Positions 1 through 8,263 of a stretch of 64,000 nucleotides of DNA are shown here, in pieces. Every line of letters begins with the position of its first letter. Within the stretch, counting starts at the first letter, position 1. This DNA comes from Chloroflexota bacterium (lineage in GTDB: Bacteria; Chloroflexota; Anaerolineae; Anaerolineales; Anaerolineaceae): positions 1 to 64,000 of the forward strand of contig JAAYUC010000033.1 of NCBI GenBank assembly GCA_012517865.1, read 5' to 3'. The notes beneath the pieces were generated by a model. That model searched no databases and was not told where the DNA came from. It worked only from the letters and a program-made list of their open reading frames with translations. The translations under genes were made by a program, and so were the position numbers.

Positions 1-1971
1 CAACCCATCCTCAAGCGCGATGGGATAGGCGCCTGCCTCGCTGAGGTCGGCGGCGCTTTCCAGGGCGACAGCCGCCTGGGCTTCGTAAGTAATCTCATGG
101 CAGATACCCAAAACAGACGCGGCGGCATCGAACAACCTGCCAATACTGCTGGTGAGCGGCGCGTTGAAGCCGGTTTTTACCTGCGCCCGCACCACCTCGC
201 GTTCCTCGTCTCCAAGCGCGCTGTTTGGCGGAAGATGATATTCCTCCGCGGGGATTCCAGCAGCGTCCAGCCAACTCAGGGCTGTGCGCGCCGGTTTTTG
301 CACTGCCAGGTCTCCGCCCGGCAAAGGCACCGGCAGCAGGTGAAAGCGCCGCTCGAAATTTTGATAGCCCCCAATCAGGATTTCTCCGCCCCAGATGCTG
401 CCGTCCGTGCCGTAGCCGGTGCCGTCATAAATCAGGCCAATGGCGGGCTCGTCGGTTTCCCAGGCGTTTTCCGCCAGGCAGGCAACCAGATGCGCGTGGT
501 GGTGCTGCACGGCTGTCAGCGGCAGGTCTTCCTGCCTGCTGCGCGCCTGCGCGTAACGCGTGGCAAGGTAGTCCGGGTGCAGGTCGCAGGCGAGCGCTTG
601 CGGATGAACGCGGAATAGTTTTTCGTAGTGCCCGACGGCCTGTTCATACGAATCCAAGGTTTCCTGGTTTTCCAGGTCGCCGATGAAATGGCTGACAAAG
701 GCGTACTGTTCTCGTGCCAGGCAGAAGGTGTTCTTGAGCTGCGTGCCGGCGCCAAGAATGGGCAGCCCTGCCCTGGGTATGCGCAGCTGACCGGGCGAGT
801 AGCCGCGCGCCCGCCGAAGCAGATAAGGTTTCCGTCGCAGCTCTGCCACCACCGAATCGTCCACGCGCATGTAAATGGGGCGGTTATGCATCAAAAAAGC
901 ATCCGCCAGCCCGCGCAGCCGCTTTCTGGCTTCGTCGTCCTGAAATGCCAGCGGTTCCTCGCTGATATTTCCGCTGGTCATCACCAGCACCTCCGGGAAG
1001 TCGGCTTCAGGCTTCATCAACAGTAAATGCAGCGGAGTATACGGCAGCATAAATCCCAGGCGGGTTTGGTCCGGGGCGGCGAGTCTGGCAATTTCCCGGC
1101 CAGCCGCTGTGGGTTCGGCTAAGACAATGGGGGCCTGGGGGGATGTGAGCAGTTCTCTTTCCTGATTGGTGAGCTGAACGTACTTTTCAATTGTTTGAAG
1201 CGAGAACGCCATCAGAGCGAAAGGTTTGCCCGTCCGGTGTTTTCTTTCGCGCAAGGTTTTCAGCGCTGTAGCATTGCGGGCGTCGCAAGCTAAATGGAAG
1301 CCGCCCAGGCCCTTCAACGCCAGGATTTTCCCTCCGCGAATTGCCGCGCGGGCAGCCGCCAGGGCTTCTTCGCCGCAGAAAAGGCGCTCTCCGCTGACTT
1401 CGTACCAGATTTCCGGTCCGCATACCGGGCAGGCAACCGGCTGGGCGTGAAAGCGCCGGTCGGCGGGGTTGTGGTATTCCTGCAAGCAGTCCGGGCACAA
1501 TGAAAAGCCTGCCATGCTGGTATTCGCGCGGTCGTAGGGAATATCCCGCACGATACTGAAGCGTGGTCCGCAGTGGGTGCAATTGATAAACGGATAGCGG
1601 TAACGCCGATTGTTTGGATCGAAAAGCTCATTTTTGCAGGCTTCACAAATTGCCAGGTCCGGAGAGATGGGCAAAAAGTCCTCGGGGCGGTTTTCGCTCT
1701 GGCGAATTTCAAATTCAGAATAGGCGCGCAAAGGGGAGTCGGTCACTATAAAGCTGTCTACCTTTGCCAGAGCCGGCGGATTTTCTCTCAGACTACGCGT
1801 GAAGGCCGCGCAATGTTCCTCGGTGCCGTGGATTTCAATTTCCACGCCCCGGGCTGTATTGATTACCCAGCCGGTAAGATGGTGTTCGCGCGCGAGCAAA
1901 TAAACGGTGGGTCTGAATCCCACACCCTGCACAATCCCAGTAATGAGAAAGCGCTGATTTTTGAGGTTCAC
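1..1971 (-). CDS. hypF: Carbamoyltransferase HypF, 3' part missing (window edge)
   Basis: HypF makes the thiocarbamate cyanide precursor for the NiFe(CN)2CO centre of [NiFe] hydrogenases. The frame is open from a GTG at 1971 to the left edge, 657 codons, so only the C-terminal end is lost. In order I see an N-terminal acylphosphatase domain (GIVQGVGFRPTVY), two zinc-finger pairs (CEAC, CTHC, CPDC, CPVC), a YrdC-like domain, and the start of the Kae1-like carbamoyltransferase domain with the metal-binding HHHAH motif near position 500. The GTG start overlaps the hypB stop (GTGA), so translation is probably coupled. Family and reading frame are clear. The rest of the hyp set (hypC, D, E) would be expected to the left, which I infer. 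Confidence 0.95.
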   Translation of the reverse strand, partial: MNLKNQRFLITGIVQGVGFRPTVYLLAREHHLTGWVINTARGVEIEIHGTEEHCAAFTRSLRENPPALAKVDSFIVTDSPLRAYSEFEIRQSENRPEDFLPISPDLAICEACKNELFDPNNRRYRYPFINCTHCGPRFSIVRDIPYDRANTSMAGFSLCPDCLQEYHNPADRRFHAQPVACPVCGPEIWYEVSGERLFCGEEALAAARAAIRGGKILALKGLGGFHLACDARNATALKTLRERKHRTGKPFALMAFSLQTIEKYVQLTNQERELLTSPQAPIVLAEPTAAGREIARLAAPDQTRLGFMLPYTPLHLLLMKPEADFPEVLVMTSGNISEEPLAFQDDEARKRLRGLADAFLMHNRPIYMRVDDSVVAELRRKPYLLRRARGYSPGQLRIPRAGLPILGAGTQLKNTFCLAREQYAFVSHFIGDLENQETLDSYEQAVGHYEKLFRVHPQALACDLHPDYLATRYAQARSRQEDLPLTAVQHHHAHLVACLAENAWETDEPAIGLIYDGTGYGTDGSIWGGEILIGGYQNFERRFHLLPVPLPGGDLAVQKPARTALSWLDAAGIPAEEYHLPPNSALGDEEREVVRAQVKTGFNAPLTSSIGRLFDAAASVLGICHEITYEAQAAVALESAADLSEAGAYPIALEDGL

Positions 1972-2645
1972 AGGTCCTTTAGTTGGTCTTTGGCCGGGAT
2001 TTTTGACATCAGCCAGCTCATCCAGCCTTCAAAACCTTCGCCGCTTTTGCAAGAAACGGTAAAGATTTTAATATCCGGATTGAGTATTTGGATTCCGCGC
2101 GTGAAGTAATCCATGCGGAAGTCGATGTACGGCAGCAGGTCAATTTTGTTGATAATCAGAACATCCAGACCGCGATAGATATTGGGGTACTTGTACGGTT
2201 TGTCATCGCCTTCCGGAATGGAGGCGATGACAATATTGGCATGCGTTCCCAGGTCAAAGCTGGCAGGACAAATCAGGTTTCCGACGTTTTCGATGACGGC
2301 CAGATTGAGCAGCTTGAGGTCAAGCTTTTGGAGCCCAAGTTCCACCATCACCGCGTCCAGGTGGCAGCTGCCGCTGGTGTTGATTTGCACGGCCGGCGTG
2401 CCAAGCGCGCTGATTTTGTCCGCGTCGATGGTGACCGGGGCGGTATCGCCCTCAATTACCCCGGCGCGTACCCCGTGAGGCAGTCGGCGGAGGGTTTCCA
2501 TGATTACGCTGGTTTTCCCCGCTCCAGGCGCGGACATCATATTCACGCCAAAGACTTTGTTTTCATCCAAAAGGGCGCGGTTTGCTGCCGCGATGCGCTC
2601 GTTGGCGTCCAGAATCTTGCGAACAATTTCAACCCGTTGTGTCAT
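1968..2645 (-). CDS. hypB: Hydrogenase nickel incorporation GTPase HypB
   Basis: HypB is a SIMIBI-class GTPase that, with HypA, inserts nickel into [NiFe] hydrogenase large subunits. The 225-residue product has the P-loop SAPGAGKT near residue 38, the switch region with ETDxxP-like EGDTAP, the metal-site region containing QINTSGSCHLDA, and the guanine-specificity motif NKID. It lacks the His-rich N-terminal nickel-storage stretch seen in some homologues. ATG at 2645 overlaps the hypA 3' end by 17 bases, and its stop overlaps the hypF start, giving a tight hypA-hypB-hypF operon. Confidence 0.96.
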   Translation of the reverse strand: MTQRVEIVRKILDANERIAAANRALLDENKVFGVNMMSAPGAGKTSVIMETLRRLPHGVRAGVIEGDTAPVTIDADKISALGTPAVQINTSGSCHLDAVMVELGLQKLDLKLLNLAVIENVGNLICPASFDLGTHANIVIASIPEGDDKPYKYPNIYRGLDVLIINKIDLLPYIDFRMDYFTRGIQILNPDIKIFTVSCKSGEGFEGWMSWLMSKIPAKDQLKDL

Positions 2646-2994
2646 CTTTTTCCTTCATAATTTCGATATGGTCGATTTGCAGCTCTTCGCCGCTGATAAT
2701 TTCAAGCGCGATGCTTCCGCAGGCAGGGCAAGGTAAAAGCTCCTCGCTGAGTTGGTACGATTCACCGCAATCCTTGCAGTGCAGCCGGGCTGGAACGCGC
2801 TCAAAATGCAGAATTGCTCCTTCGCTGGGCGTGCCCTTACTGATATGGTCCCAATAGAACTGGACGGAATCAGCCACGATTGACGAAAGCTGCCCGATGG
2901 TCAGGAAAATCTCAGTCACGCGGCTGGCCCCGTTTTCTGAGGCGGCCTGATTGGCAAGTTCGAGGATGCTTTCCGTCACAGCGAGCTCATGCAT
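2629..2994 (-). CDS. hypA: Hydrogenase nickel/zinc-binding chaperone HypA
   Basis: HypA delivers nickel together with HypB. I chose ATG 2994 because the product then begins MHELAVTES, the invariant HypA N-terminus whose Met-His-Glu binds nickel. The frame remains open further upstream, but that extension is not HypA-like. The 121-residue product has the zinc ribbon CKDC and CPAC pairs near residues 75-95. It lies 40 bases downstream of fdhD on the same strand, so formate dehydrogenase and hydrogenase maturation may be co-expressed. Confidence 0.95.
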   Translation of the reverse strand: MHELAVTESILELANQAASENGASRVTEIFLTIGQLSSIVADSVQFYWDHISKGTPSEGAILHFERVPARLHCKDCGESYQLSEELLPCPACGSIALEIISGEELQIDHIEIMKEKDDTTG

Positions 2995-3034
2995 AGGCGG
3001 CGTTATTCCTGGCGGAAACCAGCAAGCCTGAAAC

Positions 3035-3814
3035 CTAACCCTCTGTCCGCAGGCGTTCGGGATGGCTGTAGATATCAAACTGGGAACCGCGCAAATACCC
3101 AATCAGGGTTATCCCGGCCTCCCAGGCGCGCTCCACTGCCAGAGCGGTCGGAGAAGTGCGTGAAACAATCAGCGGTATGCCGAGCGCGAAGGTTTTGAAA
3201 ACCATTTCCGAGCTTATTCTGCCGCTCAGGAGCAACAGGCGCGGCACAAAAGGCCGGCCTTTCAACAGGAATAAGCCGGTAAGCTTATCCACACAGTTGT
3301 GTCTGCCCACATCTTCCACCATGATAGGGACGCTGATGCCGTCGCTCAGGCCCGCGCTGTGAAACCCGCCCACATGCTCGTGCAATTCCTGCTGGTCAAG
3401 AAACATGCGGTATAAATCCAAAACCTGAGCCGGGGAAACGTGAAAATCATTCGGCAGATTGGGCGGATTTAGCTGTTTATCCAATCCGTAACCGGTGGAC
3501 GTGCGGTGAAAATGGGTCGGTTTATCGGCCTGATGCGAAAGGTTGACCACAATGCGAGAGGCGTTATCCTCCAAAGTAATTGCTTGAACTTCTGCCGGGT
3601 CATCAATTACATTTTCCCCATATAAAAACCCGAGCGCAAGCGCTTCAAGGTCGGTGGGGGAGCAAATGAAAGTGAGCCAGTGCTGGCCGTTCACGATTAA
3701 GGCGGCTGAATGTTCATTTACCACGGGTTTACTGGTCTCGACCAATGTGTCAGTTTTGCCGGAATAGCTCAAAATTTTTTTGTTTATGGCGGCCTGATTC
3801 ATTCCGATTTCCAT
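3035..3814 (-). CDS. fdhD: Formate dehydrogenase accessory sulfurtransferase FdhD, lacking the CxxC pair
   Basis: FdhD passes sulfur from a cysteine desulfurase to the Mo/W-bis-MGD cofactor of formate dehydrogenase. The 259-residue product has the family C-terminal features HxGGFHSAGL, VEDVGRHN and LLLLSGRISSEM. At the loop that normally carries the catalytic CxxC pair the sequence reads TSTGYGLDKQ, with no cysteine; the only Cys residues lie elsewhere (FICSP, HNCVD). This may be a sulfur-transfer-independent variant or one using another thiol. The start is uncertain between ATG 3814 and ATG 3802. It is divergent from mobA and probably serves FdhA at 4581-7343. Confidence 0.92.
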   Translation of the reverse strand: MEIGMNQAAINKKILSYSGKTDTLVETSKPVVNEHSAALIVNGQHWLTFICSPTDLEALALGFLYGENVIDDPAEVQAITLEDNASRIVVNLSHQADKPTHFHRTSTGYGLDKQLNPPNLPNDFHVSPAQVLDLYRMFLDQQELHEHVGGFHSAGLSDGISVPIMVEDVGRHNCVDKLTGLFLLKGRPFVPRLLLLSGRISSEMVFKTFALGIPLIVSRTSPTALAVERAWEAGITLIGYLRGSQFDIYSHPERLRTEG

Positions 3815-3890
3815 GTGAGGTTTGCCTGAGATGTAAAGACTCTTTCCAACAGAATTTGCCTGTGAGACAGGCTGGTTGGTAGAAGCCCAT

Positions 3891-3896
3891 TATAAT
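3891..3896 (+). promoter_or_regulatory. Putative -10 box upstream of mobA
   Basis: A perfect TATAAT lies 15 bases before the mobA ATG. I find no good -35 at the right spacing and no Shine-Dalgarno sequence, so the mobA transcript may be nearly leaderless. Confidence 0.35.
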
Positions 3897-3911
3897 TGAC
3901 TTTCAGATGCT

Positions 3912-4538
3912 ATGGATGCGGAAAGACAGGCTTTGGAACCCTTAAGTTTAGTCATTCAAGCCGGCGGAAATTCCAGCAGGATGGGTACACCAAAATCCCT
4001 TCTGCCGTTTTTGGGAATGCCGTTATTAGAGAGACTTTACCGCAATCTCTCTCCCATCGCAGCTGAGGTACTGGTCGTCTGCAACGCTGAAGCGCAGCTG
4101 CCCGACCTGCCGGTCAGAGTGGTTCCAGACACGATCTCCGGGCTGGGCGCGCTCGGCGGTCTTTTCACCGCGATGACGGAAGCCCAATACGAACTGGTCG
4201 CGGTGGTTGCTTGCGATTTACCTTTCGCGAATGCCGGAATTCTTGCTGCCGCCGCGGACTTGCTGCGGCAAACTGGTCTGGACGCGGCAGTGCCCAAAAG
4301 CGCATCAGAGTATTTTGAGCCTCTCCATGCAGTATACAGGCGCGATGTTTGCCGTGCCGCCATCCAGAAGGCAATCCAGGAACAAAAAAGGCGGCTGATT
4401 TCCTGGTTTCCTGATGTGCAGGTATTGGAACTGGATATGGAATTCTGCCGCGAGTATGACCCGCGCGGGCTGGCGTTTTTTAATATCAACACTCCGGAGG
4501 ATTTCACGCGGGCGGAGGCGCTGGCAAAAGAAAATTAA
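3912..4538 (+). CDS. mobA: Molybdenum cofactor guanylyltransferase (MobA-like)
   Basis: The 208-residue nucleotidyltransferase transfers GMP to molybdopterin, making the MGD form needed by FdhA next door. The N-terminal signature QAGGNSSRMGTPKSLLPF is the NTP-binding loop, followed by VVPDTISGLGALGGLFTAM and the metal-binding VVACDLPFA. Length fits MobA. It is convergent with fdhA, and a shared hairpin terminator separates the two. The placement beside fdhD and fdhA supports MobA over the related MobB, CTP or sugar nucleotidyltransferases. Confidence 0.9.
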   Translation: MDAERQALEPLSLVIQAGGNSSRMGTPKSLLPFLGMPLLERLYRNLSPIAAEVLVVCNAEAQLPDLPVRVVPDTISGLGALGGLFTAMTEAQYELVAVVACDLPFANAGILAAAADLLRQTGLDAAVPKSASEYFEPLHAVYRRDVCRAAIQKAIQEQKRRLISWFPDVQVLELDMEFCREYDPRGLAFFNINTPEDFTRAEALAKEN

Positions 4539-4546
4539 ACAAAAAA

Positions 4547-4571
4547 CCCGGCTGTTCGCCGGGCTTTTTTT
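4547..4571. terminator. Bidirectional intrinsic terminator between mobA and fdhA
   Basis: CCCGGC and GCCGGG form a 6-bp stem around TGTTC, followed by seven Ts on the plus strand. A run of As just upstream gives a T-tract on the minus strand. It can end both convergent transcripts. Confidence 0.9.
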
Positions 4572-4580
4572 GTTATTCGT

Positions 4581-7343
4581 TTACGCGACTGCTTCCACTT
4601 TGACGGCAGTTACCTTGAACTCCGGAATCTTCGCGATGGGGTCGAGGGCAGCCTTTGTAAGGTAGTTGATGTTGTTCTCCGGGAAGTGGAAGTTCCCATA
4701 AATCAAGCCTTCCGGCACCCTGTCCGTCACCCAGGCCCCCGCTGTGATGGAACCGCGCCTTGAGGTAACTCTGACTTTGTTTACCTCTTTATTTAGGCCA
4801 AGTTTGTGGGCATCGGCAGGGGAGACCTCAATCAGCGCTTCTCCGTAGACTTCCATCAGTTCCTTCACCCGGCGGGTCTGTTCACCGCTGTGCCAGTGAT
4901 AAATCACGCGGCCTGTGGTGAGCATCATCGGGTATTCCTCATCGGGCAATTCGGCGGGATCGAGGTGGATAGCGGGGATGAAGTTACCTTTTCCGCGGGT
5001 GAATTTGCCAATATGCAGGATTGGTGTGCCGGGATGGTCCGGGGTCGGGCAGGGCCAGCACAGGCTTTCTCCGGCATCAAGGCGCTGATGAGAAATACCG
5101 CCGTAACTTGGGGTGAGCGCGGCGATTTCAGTCATGATTTCCGCGGGGCTGGAATAGTTCCATCCGGACCAAGGGGTCGGGTAGATGCGCCGTCCGCCCA
5201 GGTTAATAATCCTGCGCGCGAGGTCCGAGATGATTTCCCAGTCCTGGCGGGCCTCCCCGCGCGGGGTGACGGCCTGATGGAGCATCTGAACGCGGCGCTC
5301 GGTGCTGGTATAGGTGCCGGTCTTTTCAACAAAGGAAACACCGGGCAGGAGCACGTCGGCGTATGCCGAGGATTCGGTGGGGAAAATATCCTGGAGCGCG
5401 AAGAATTCCAGCTCTTCGAGGCAGTGGCGGATGTGATTGGTATCCGGATCGGTCATAGCCGGGTTTTCGCCAAGAATGTAAAGGGCTTTGGTGGTGCCTT
5501 CCAGCACGCCGGGGATAATTTCTGTCACCGTCTTGCCAACTTTGTTGGACAGGCTGGTTCCCCAGGCTTCCTCAAATTTGCGCTGGGAGGCTTCCGCGGT
5601 AACCGCCTGATAGCCGGGATAGACATTGACGAGACAGCCCATATCGCAGGCGCCCTGCACATTATTCTGCCCGCGCAGAGGATTGACGCCGCCGCCTGGG
5701 ATGCCGAAGTTGCCCAGCATCATCTGTAAATCAGCCAGCGCGAAGACGTTGTGAACACCAACGGTATGCTGTGTGATGCCCATCGCCCAGAAAACTGCCA
5801 TGGGGGCGTTCTTGACAATGATTTCGACCGCCTGATAGAGCTGTTCGACCGGAACGCCGGTAATCTTCGAAACCTTCTCCGGAGGATAAAGCTTGACGTT
5901 CTCAACCACGGCTTCAAAGTTTTCCGTCCGTTCTTCCACGAAAGCCGTGTTGACATAACCCTTTTCGAGGATAATGTTCATCAGGCCGTTAATCAACGGA
6001 ATATCTGTGCCGGGTTTTTGCTGCAGATGCAGCACCGCGAATTCACACAGGTCAATTTGGCGGGGGTCAGCCACAATCAATTTCACGCCCCGGCGCAGGA
6101 CAGCCTGACGGATTTTTGAGCCAAAGACAGGATGCTGCTCGGTGGTATTGGAACCGATGACCATAATGGAATTGGCGTTCTCGGCGATATCCTTCATCGA
6201 GTTGGTCATCGCGCCTGAACCCAAAGCCGTGGCAAGTCCGGCCACAGTGCTGGCATGGCAAAGACGCGCGCAGTGGTCGATGTTATTGGTTCCGATGACC
6301 TGCCGGGCAAACTTGTTCATCAGGTAGTTTTCTTCGTTGGTGCATTTTGCCGAGGAAAGAACGCCAACGCTGTCTGGTCCATAAGTATCGCGCGTTTTGG
6401 CTAACTTTTCAGCGACCAGATTTAAAGCGGTATCCCAATCTGTTTCGACCCACGGGCCGCGGTCTTTTTTGGAAGGCCGCGCTTCTCCCTTGAGGAGGTA
6501 TTCACGCACCAGCGGTTTGGTCAGGCGGTCCTGATGATGCACATAAGAGTAGCCAAAGCGACCTTTGACGCACAGATGCATCCCGTTGGCGGGGGCATCC
6601 GGGTTGGAGGTCACGCGGACAACCTGATTGTCCGCGACGTTGAGGTCAAATTGACACCCAACACCGCAGTAATTGCACGTGGTGGTAACCTTCTTTTCCG
6701 CGGCAGGCGCGTACACGGAGGGCTTAAGCGCGAGCGCTCCGGTAGGACAATAAGCCACGCAGGCGCCGCAGGATTCACAGCGGGCTTCCAGCATGGTCTG
6801 GTCCATGCCTGCCGCCAGATGGGATTCAAAACCTCGTTCAGATATGCCCCACACAAAGCGGCCCTGAACTTCCGCGCAGGCTCTCACGCAGCGGGTGCAC
6901 AGGATGCATTTGTTCAGGTCAACAAAAACAAACGGGTTGGGGTCTTGATCGATGGGATACCGCGGCGTGGGCGACATAAGCTTTTTGGGGTCAAGGTCGT
7001 AGAACCGCGCCCACCTGTAAAGTTCATTATCCGCCTCGTTGTTCGCGTAACCGGCGTCGTGATAGACACTGAGTAACAGCTTGAGCACAGAGCGGCGGGA
7101 TTTTGCCAGCTCCTCATTTTCGGTCACGACTTCCATTCCCTCCGCCACAGGTGTGGTGCAGGAGGTGGTCAATCCGCGCGCTCCTTTGACCTGGACCAGG
7201 CACATGCGGCACGCGCCGGTAGGTGAAAGGTCTTTGTGGTTGCACAATGTAGGAATGGTAATTCCCGCATTTTGCGCTGCCTTGAGAACAGTCCATTCCG
7301 GCTGTGCCTGGACGTCCCGGCCGTTTATTTTCAAGTTAACCAT
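4581..7343 (-). CDS. fdhA: Formate dehydrogenase catalytic subunit, Cys type, with N-terminal Fe-S domains
   Basis: A 920-residue molybdopterin oxidoreductase that interconverts formate and CO2. The N-terminal NuoG/HydA-like [2Fe-2S] domain has C34, C45, C48 and C62. Two [4Fe-4S] sites follow (C146/149/152/156 and C189/192/195/199). The catalytic part begins with the [4Fe-4S] motif C223, C226, C230 and C258, and the active-site Cys362-His363 (ARLCHAST) stands where other enzymes have selenocysteine. The His-Cys3 cluster expected near residues 95-111 keeps H95 but has no cysteines (YHDAGYANNEADNEL). SD AAGGA lies 8 bases before ATG. As last gene of the nuoE/nuoF operon it takes the position that HydA holds in bifurcating hydrogenases, so it probably couples formate/CO2 to NAD(H) and ferredoxin (inferred). 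Confidence 0.94.
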   Translation of the reverse strand: MVNLKINGRDVQAQPEWTVLKAAQNAGITIPTLCNHKDLSPTGACRMCLVQVKGARGLTTSCTTPVAEGMEVVTENEELAKSRRSVLKLLLSVYHDAGYANNEADNELYRWARFYDLDPKKLMSPTPRYPIDQDPNPFVFVDLNKCILCTRCVRACAEVQGRFVWGISERGFESHLAAGMDQTMLEARCESCGACVAYCPTGALALKPSVYAPAAEKKVTTTCNYCGVGCQFDLNVADNQVVRVTSNPDAPANGMHLCVKGRFGYSYVHHQDRLTKPLVREYLLKGEARPSKKDRGPWVETDWDTALNLVAEKLAKTRDTYGPDSVGVLSSAKCTNEENYLMNKFARQVIGTNNIDHCARLCHASTVAGLATALGSGAMTNSMKDIAENANSIMVIGSNTTEQHPVFGSKIRQAVLRRGVKLIVADPRQIDLCEFAVLHLQQKPGTDIPLINGLMNIILEKGYVNTAFVEERTENFEAVVENVKLYPPEKVSKITGVPVEQLYQAVEIIVKNAPMAVFWAMGITQHTVGVHNVFALADLQMMLGNFGIPGGGVNPLRGQNNVQGACDMGCLVNVYPGYQAVTAEASQRKFEEAWGTSLSNKVGKTVTEIIPGVLEGTTKALYILGENPAMTDPDTNHIRHCLEELEFFALQDIFPTESSAYADVLLPGVSFVEKTGTYTSTERRVQMLHQAVTPRGEARQDWEIISDLARRIINLGGRRIYPTPWSGWNYSSPAEIMTEIAALTPSYGGISHQRLDAGESLCWPCPTPDHPGTPILHIGKFTRGKGNFIPAIHLDPAELPDEEYPMMLTTGRVIYHWHSGEQTRRVKELMEVYGEALIEVSPADAHKLGLNKEVNKVRVTSRRGSITAGAWVTDRVPEGLIYGNFHFPENNINYLTKAALDPIAKIPEFKVTAVKVEAVA

Positions 7344-7395
7344 AGCGTTTTCCTTCTACGAGATGTTCTATGCCAATAAAATTAATGTCAGTGTG

Positions 7396-8235
7396 TTACT
7401 TTTGTTTTCTCAGGTAGATGAACCAATAAGCAGCACCAATAAAGATTGCGCCTCCGATAATGTTGCCGAGCGTAACAGGAAGGAGATTCTTCACGAAGAA
7501 GTTCGCCCAGGTAAGATTCGCGAACTCCCCGGCCTGTGACGCGAACGCGGGGTCAAACGCTTTGATGAACAGCCCGAAAGGAATGAAGTACATGTTCGCG
7601 ATGCTGTGTTCAAAACCCGCGGCGACGAATGAACTGATTGGGAGGATGATGGCGGCGATTTTGCCCGCGGTGGTGCGGGCGGAGAAGGTCATCCAGACAG
7701 CCAGATCGACCAGGATGTTGCACATTATTCCCAATCCCAGCGCTGAGGTGAACGTCAGACCGCTCTTGGCGTTCGCGACTGTGAGCGCGGTCTTCCCAAT
7801 AGCTCCGCCGGCAAAAGTGTATTGTTTGGCCATGAACATGATGAGGGCGAGAATGAGCGCGCCAATCAGGTTGCCAATGTAGACGATACCCCAGTTGCGC
7901 AGCATCTTCCCGAGGGTGATTTTTTTGCTGAGAACAGCCAGTATCATCAGAGCGTTGCCGGTGAAGAGCTCCGCGCCCGCGACGATGACCAGAACCAGGC
8001 CAACGGTGAAAATCAGGCCTTTGAGCAGCGAATTCAGTCCGTATGGAAAATCCGCTCCATTGGTGCCGACGGTTGTTGCCAGTATGGCGCCGATGCCAAT
8101 GAAGGCGCCGCCAAAGAGAGCCAGGACAAACATGCTCCCAAAATCAAGATTGGCCTTCTTGATGCCAACATTCACTGCCTTCGCGGCTATTTCTGGGGGG
8201 GTGAGATCGTCAACTGAAATTGTGTTGTCTGCCAT
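7396..8235 (-). CDS. fdhC: Formate/nitrite channel of the FNT family
   Basis: A 279-residue integral membrane protein with about six hydrophobic segments, the FNT hallmark. It has the N-terminal FNT segment with GAFIGIGA and the conserved GAELFTGNALM and VGNLIGA-like stretches. FNT pentamers conduct formate, nitrite or hydrosulfide. Its place directly upstream of fdhA, inside the operon, argues for formate uptake or export. SD GAGG lies 7 bases before ATG. It could equally be called FocA; the sequence alone does not fix direction of transport. Confidence 0.92.
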   Translation of the reverse strand: MADNTISVDDLTPPEIAAKAVNVGIKKANLDFGSMFVLALFGGAFIGIGAILATTVGTNGADFPYGLNSLLKGLIFTVGLVLVIVAGAELFTGNALMILAVLSKKITLGKMLRNWGIVYIGNLIGALILALIMFMAKQYTFAGGAIGKTALTVANAKSGLTFTSALGLGIMCNILVDLAVWMTFSARTTAGKIAAIILPISSFVAAGFEHSIANMYFIPFGLFIKAFDPAFASQAGEFANLTWANFFVKNLLPVTLGNIIGGAIFIGAAYWFIYLRKQK

Positions 8236-8263
8236 ATATACCTCGCAAGTCTAATAATGTTGA

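Noticed and set aside
1..1971. hypF appearing as several short frames, suggesting a broken gene
   Set aside because: Translating back from GTG 1971 gives one uninterrupted frame to base 1. It lacks only its end because of the window edge.
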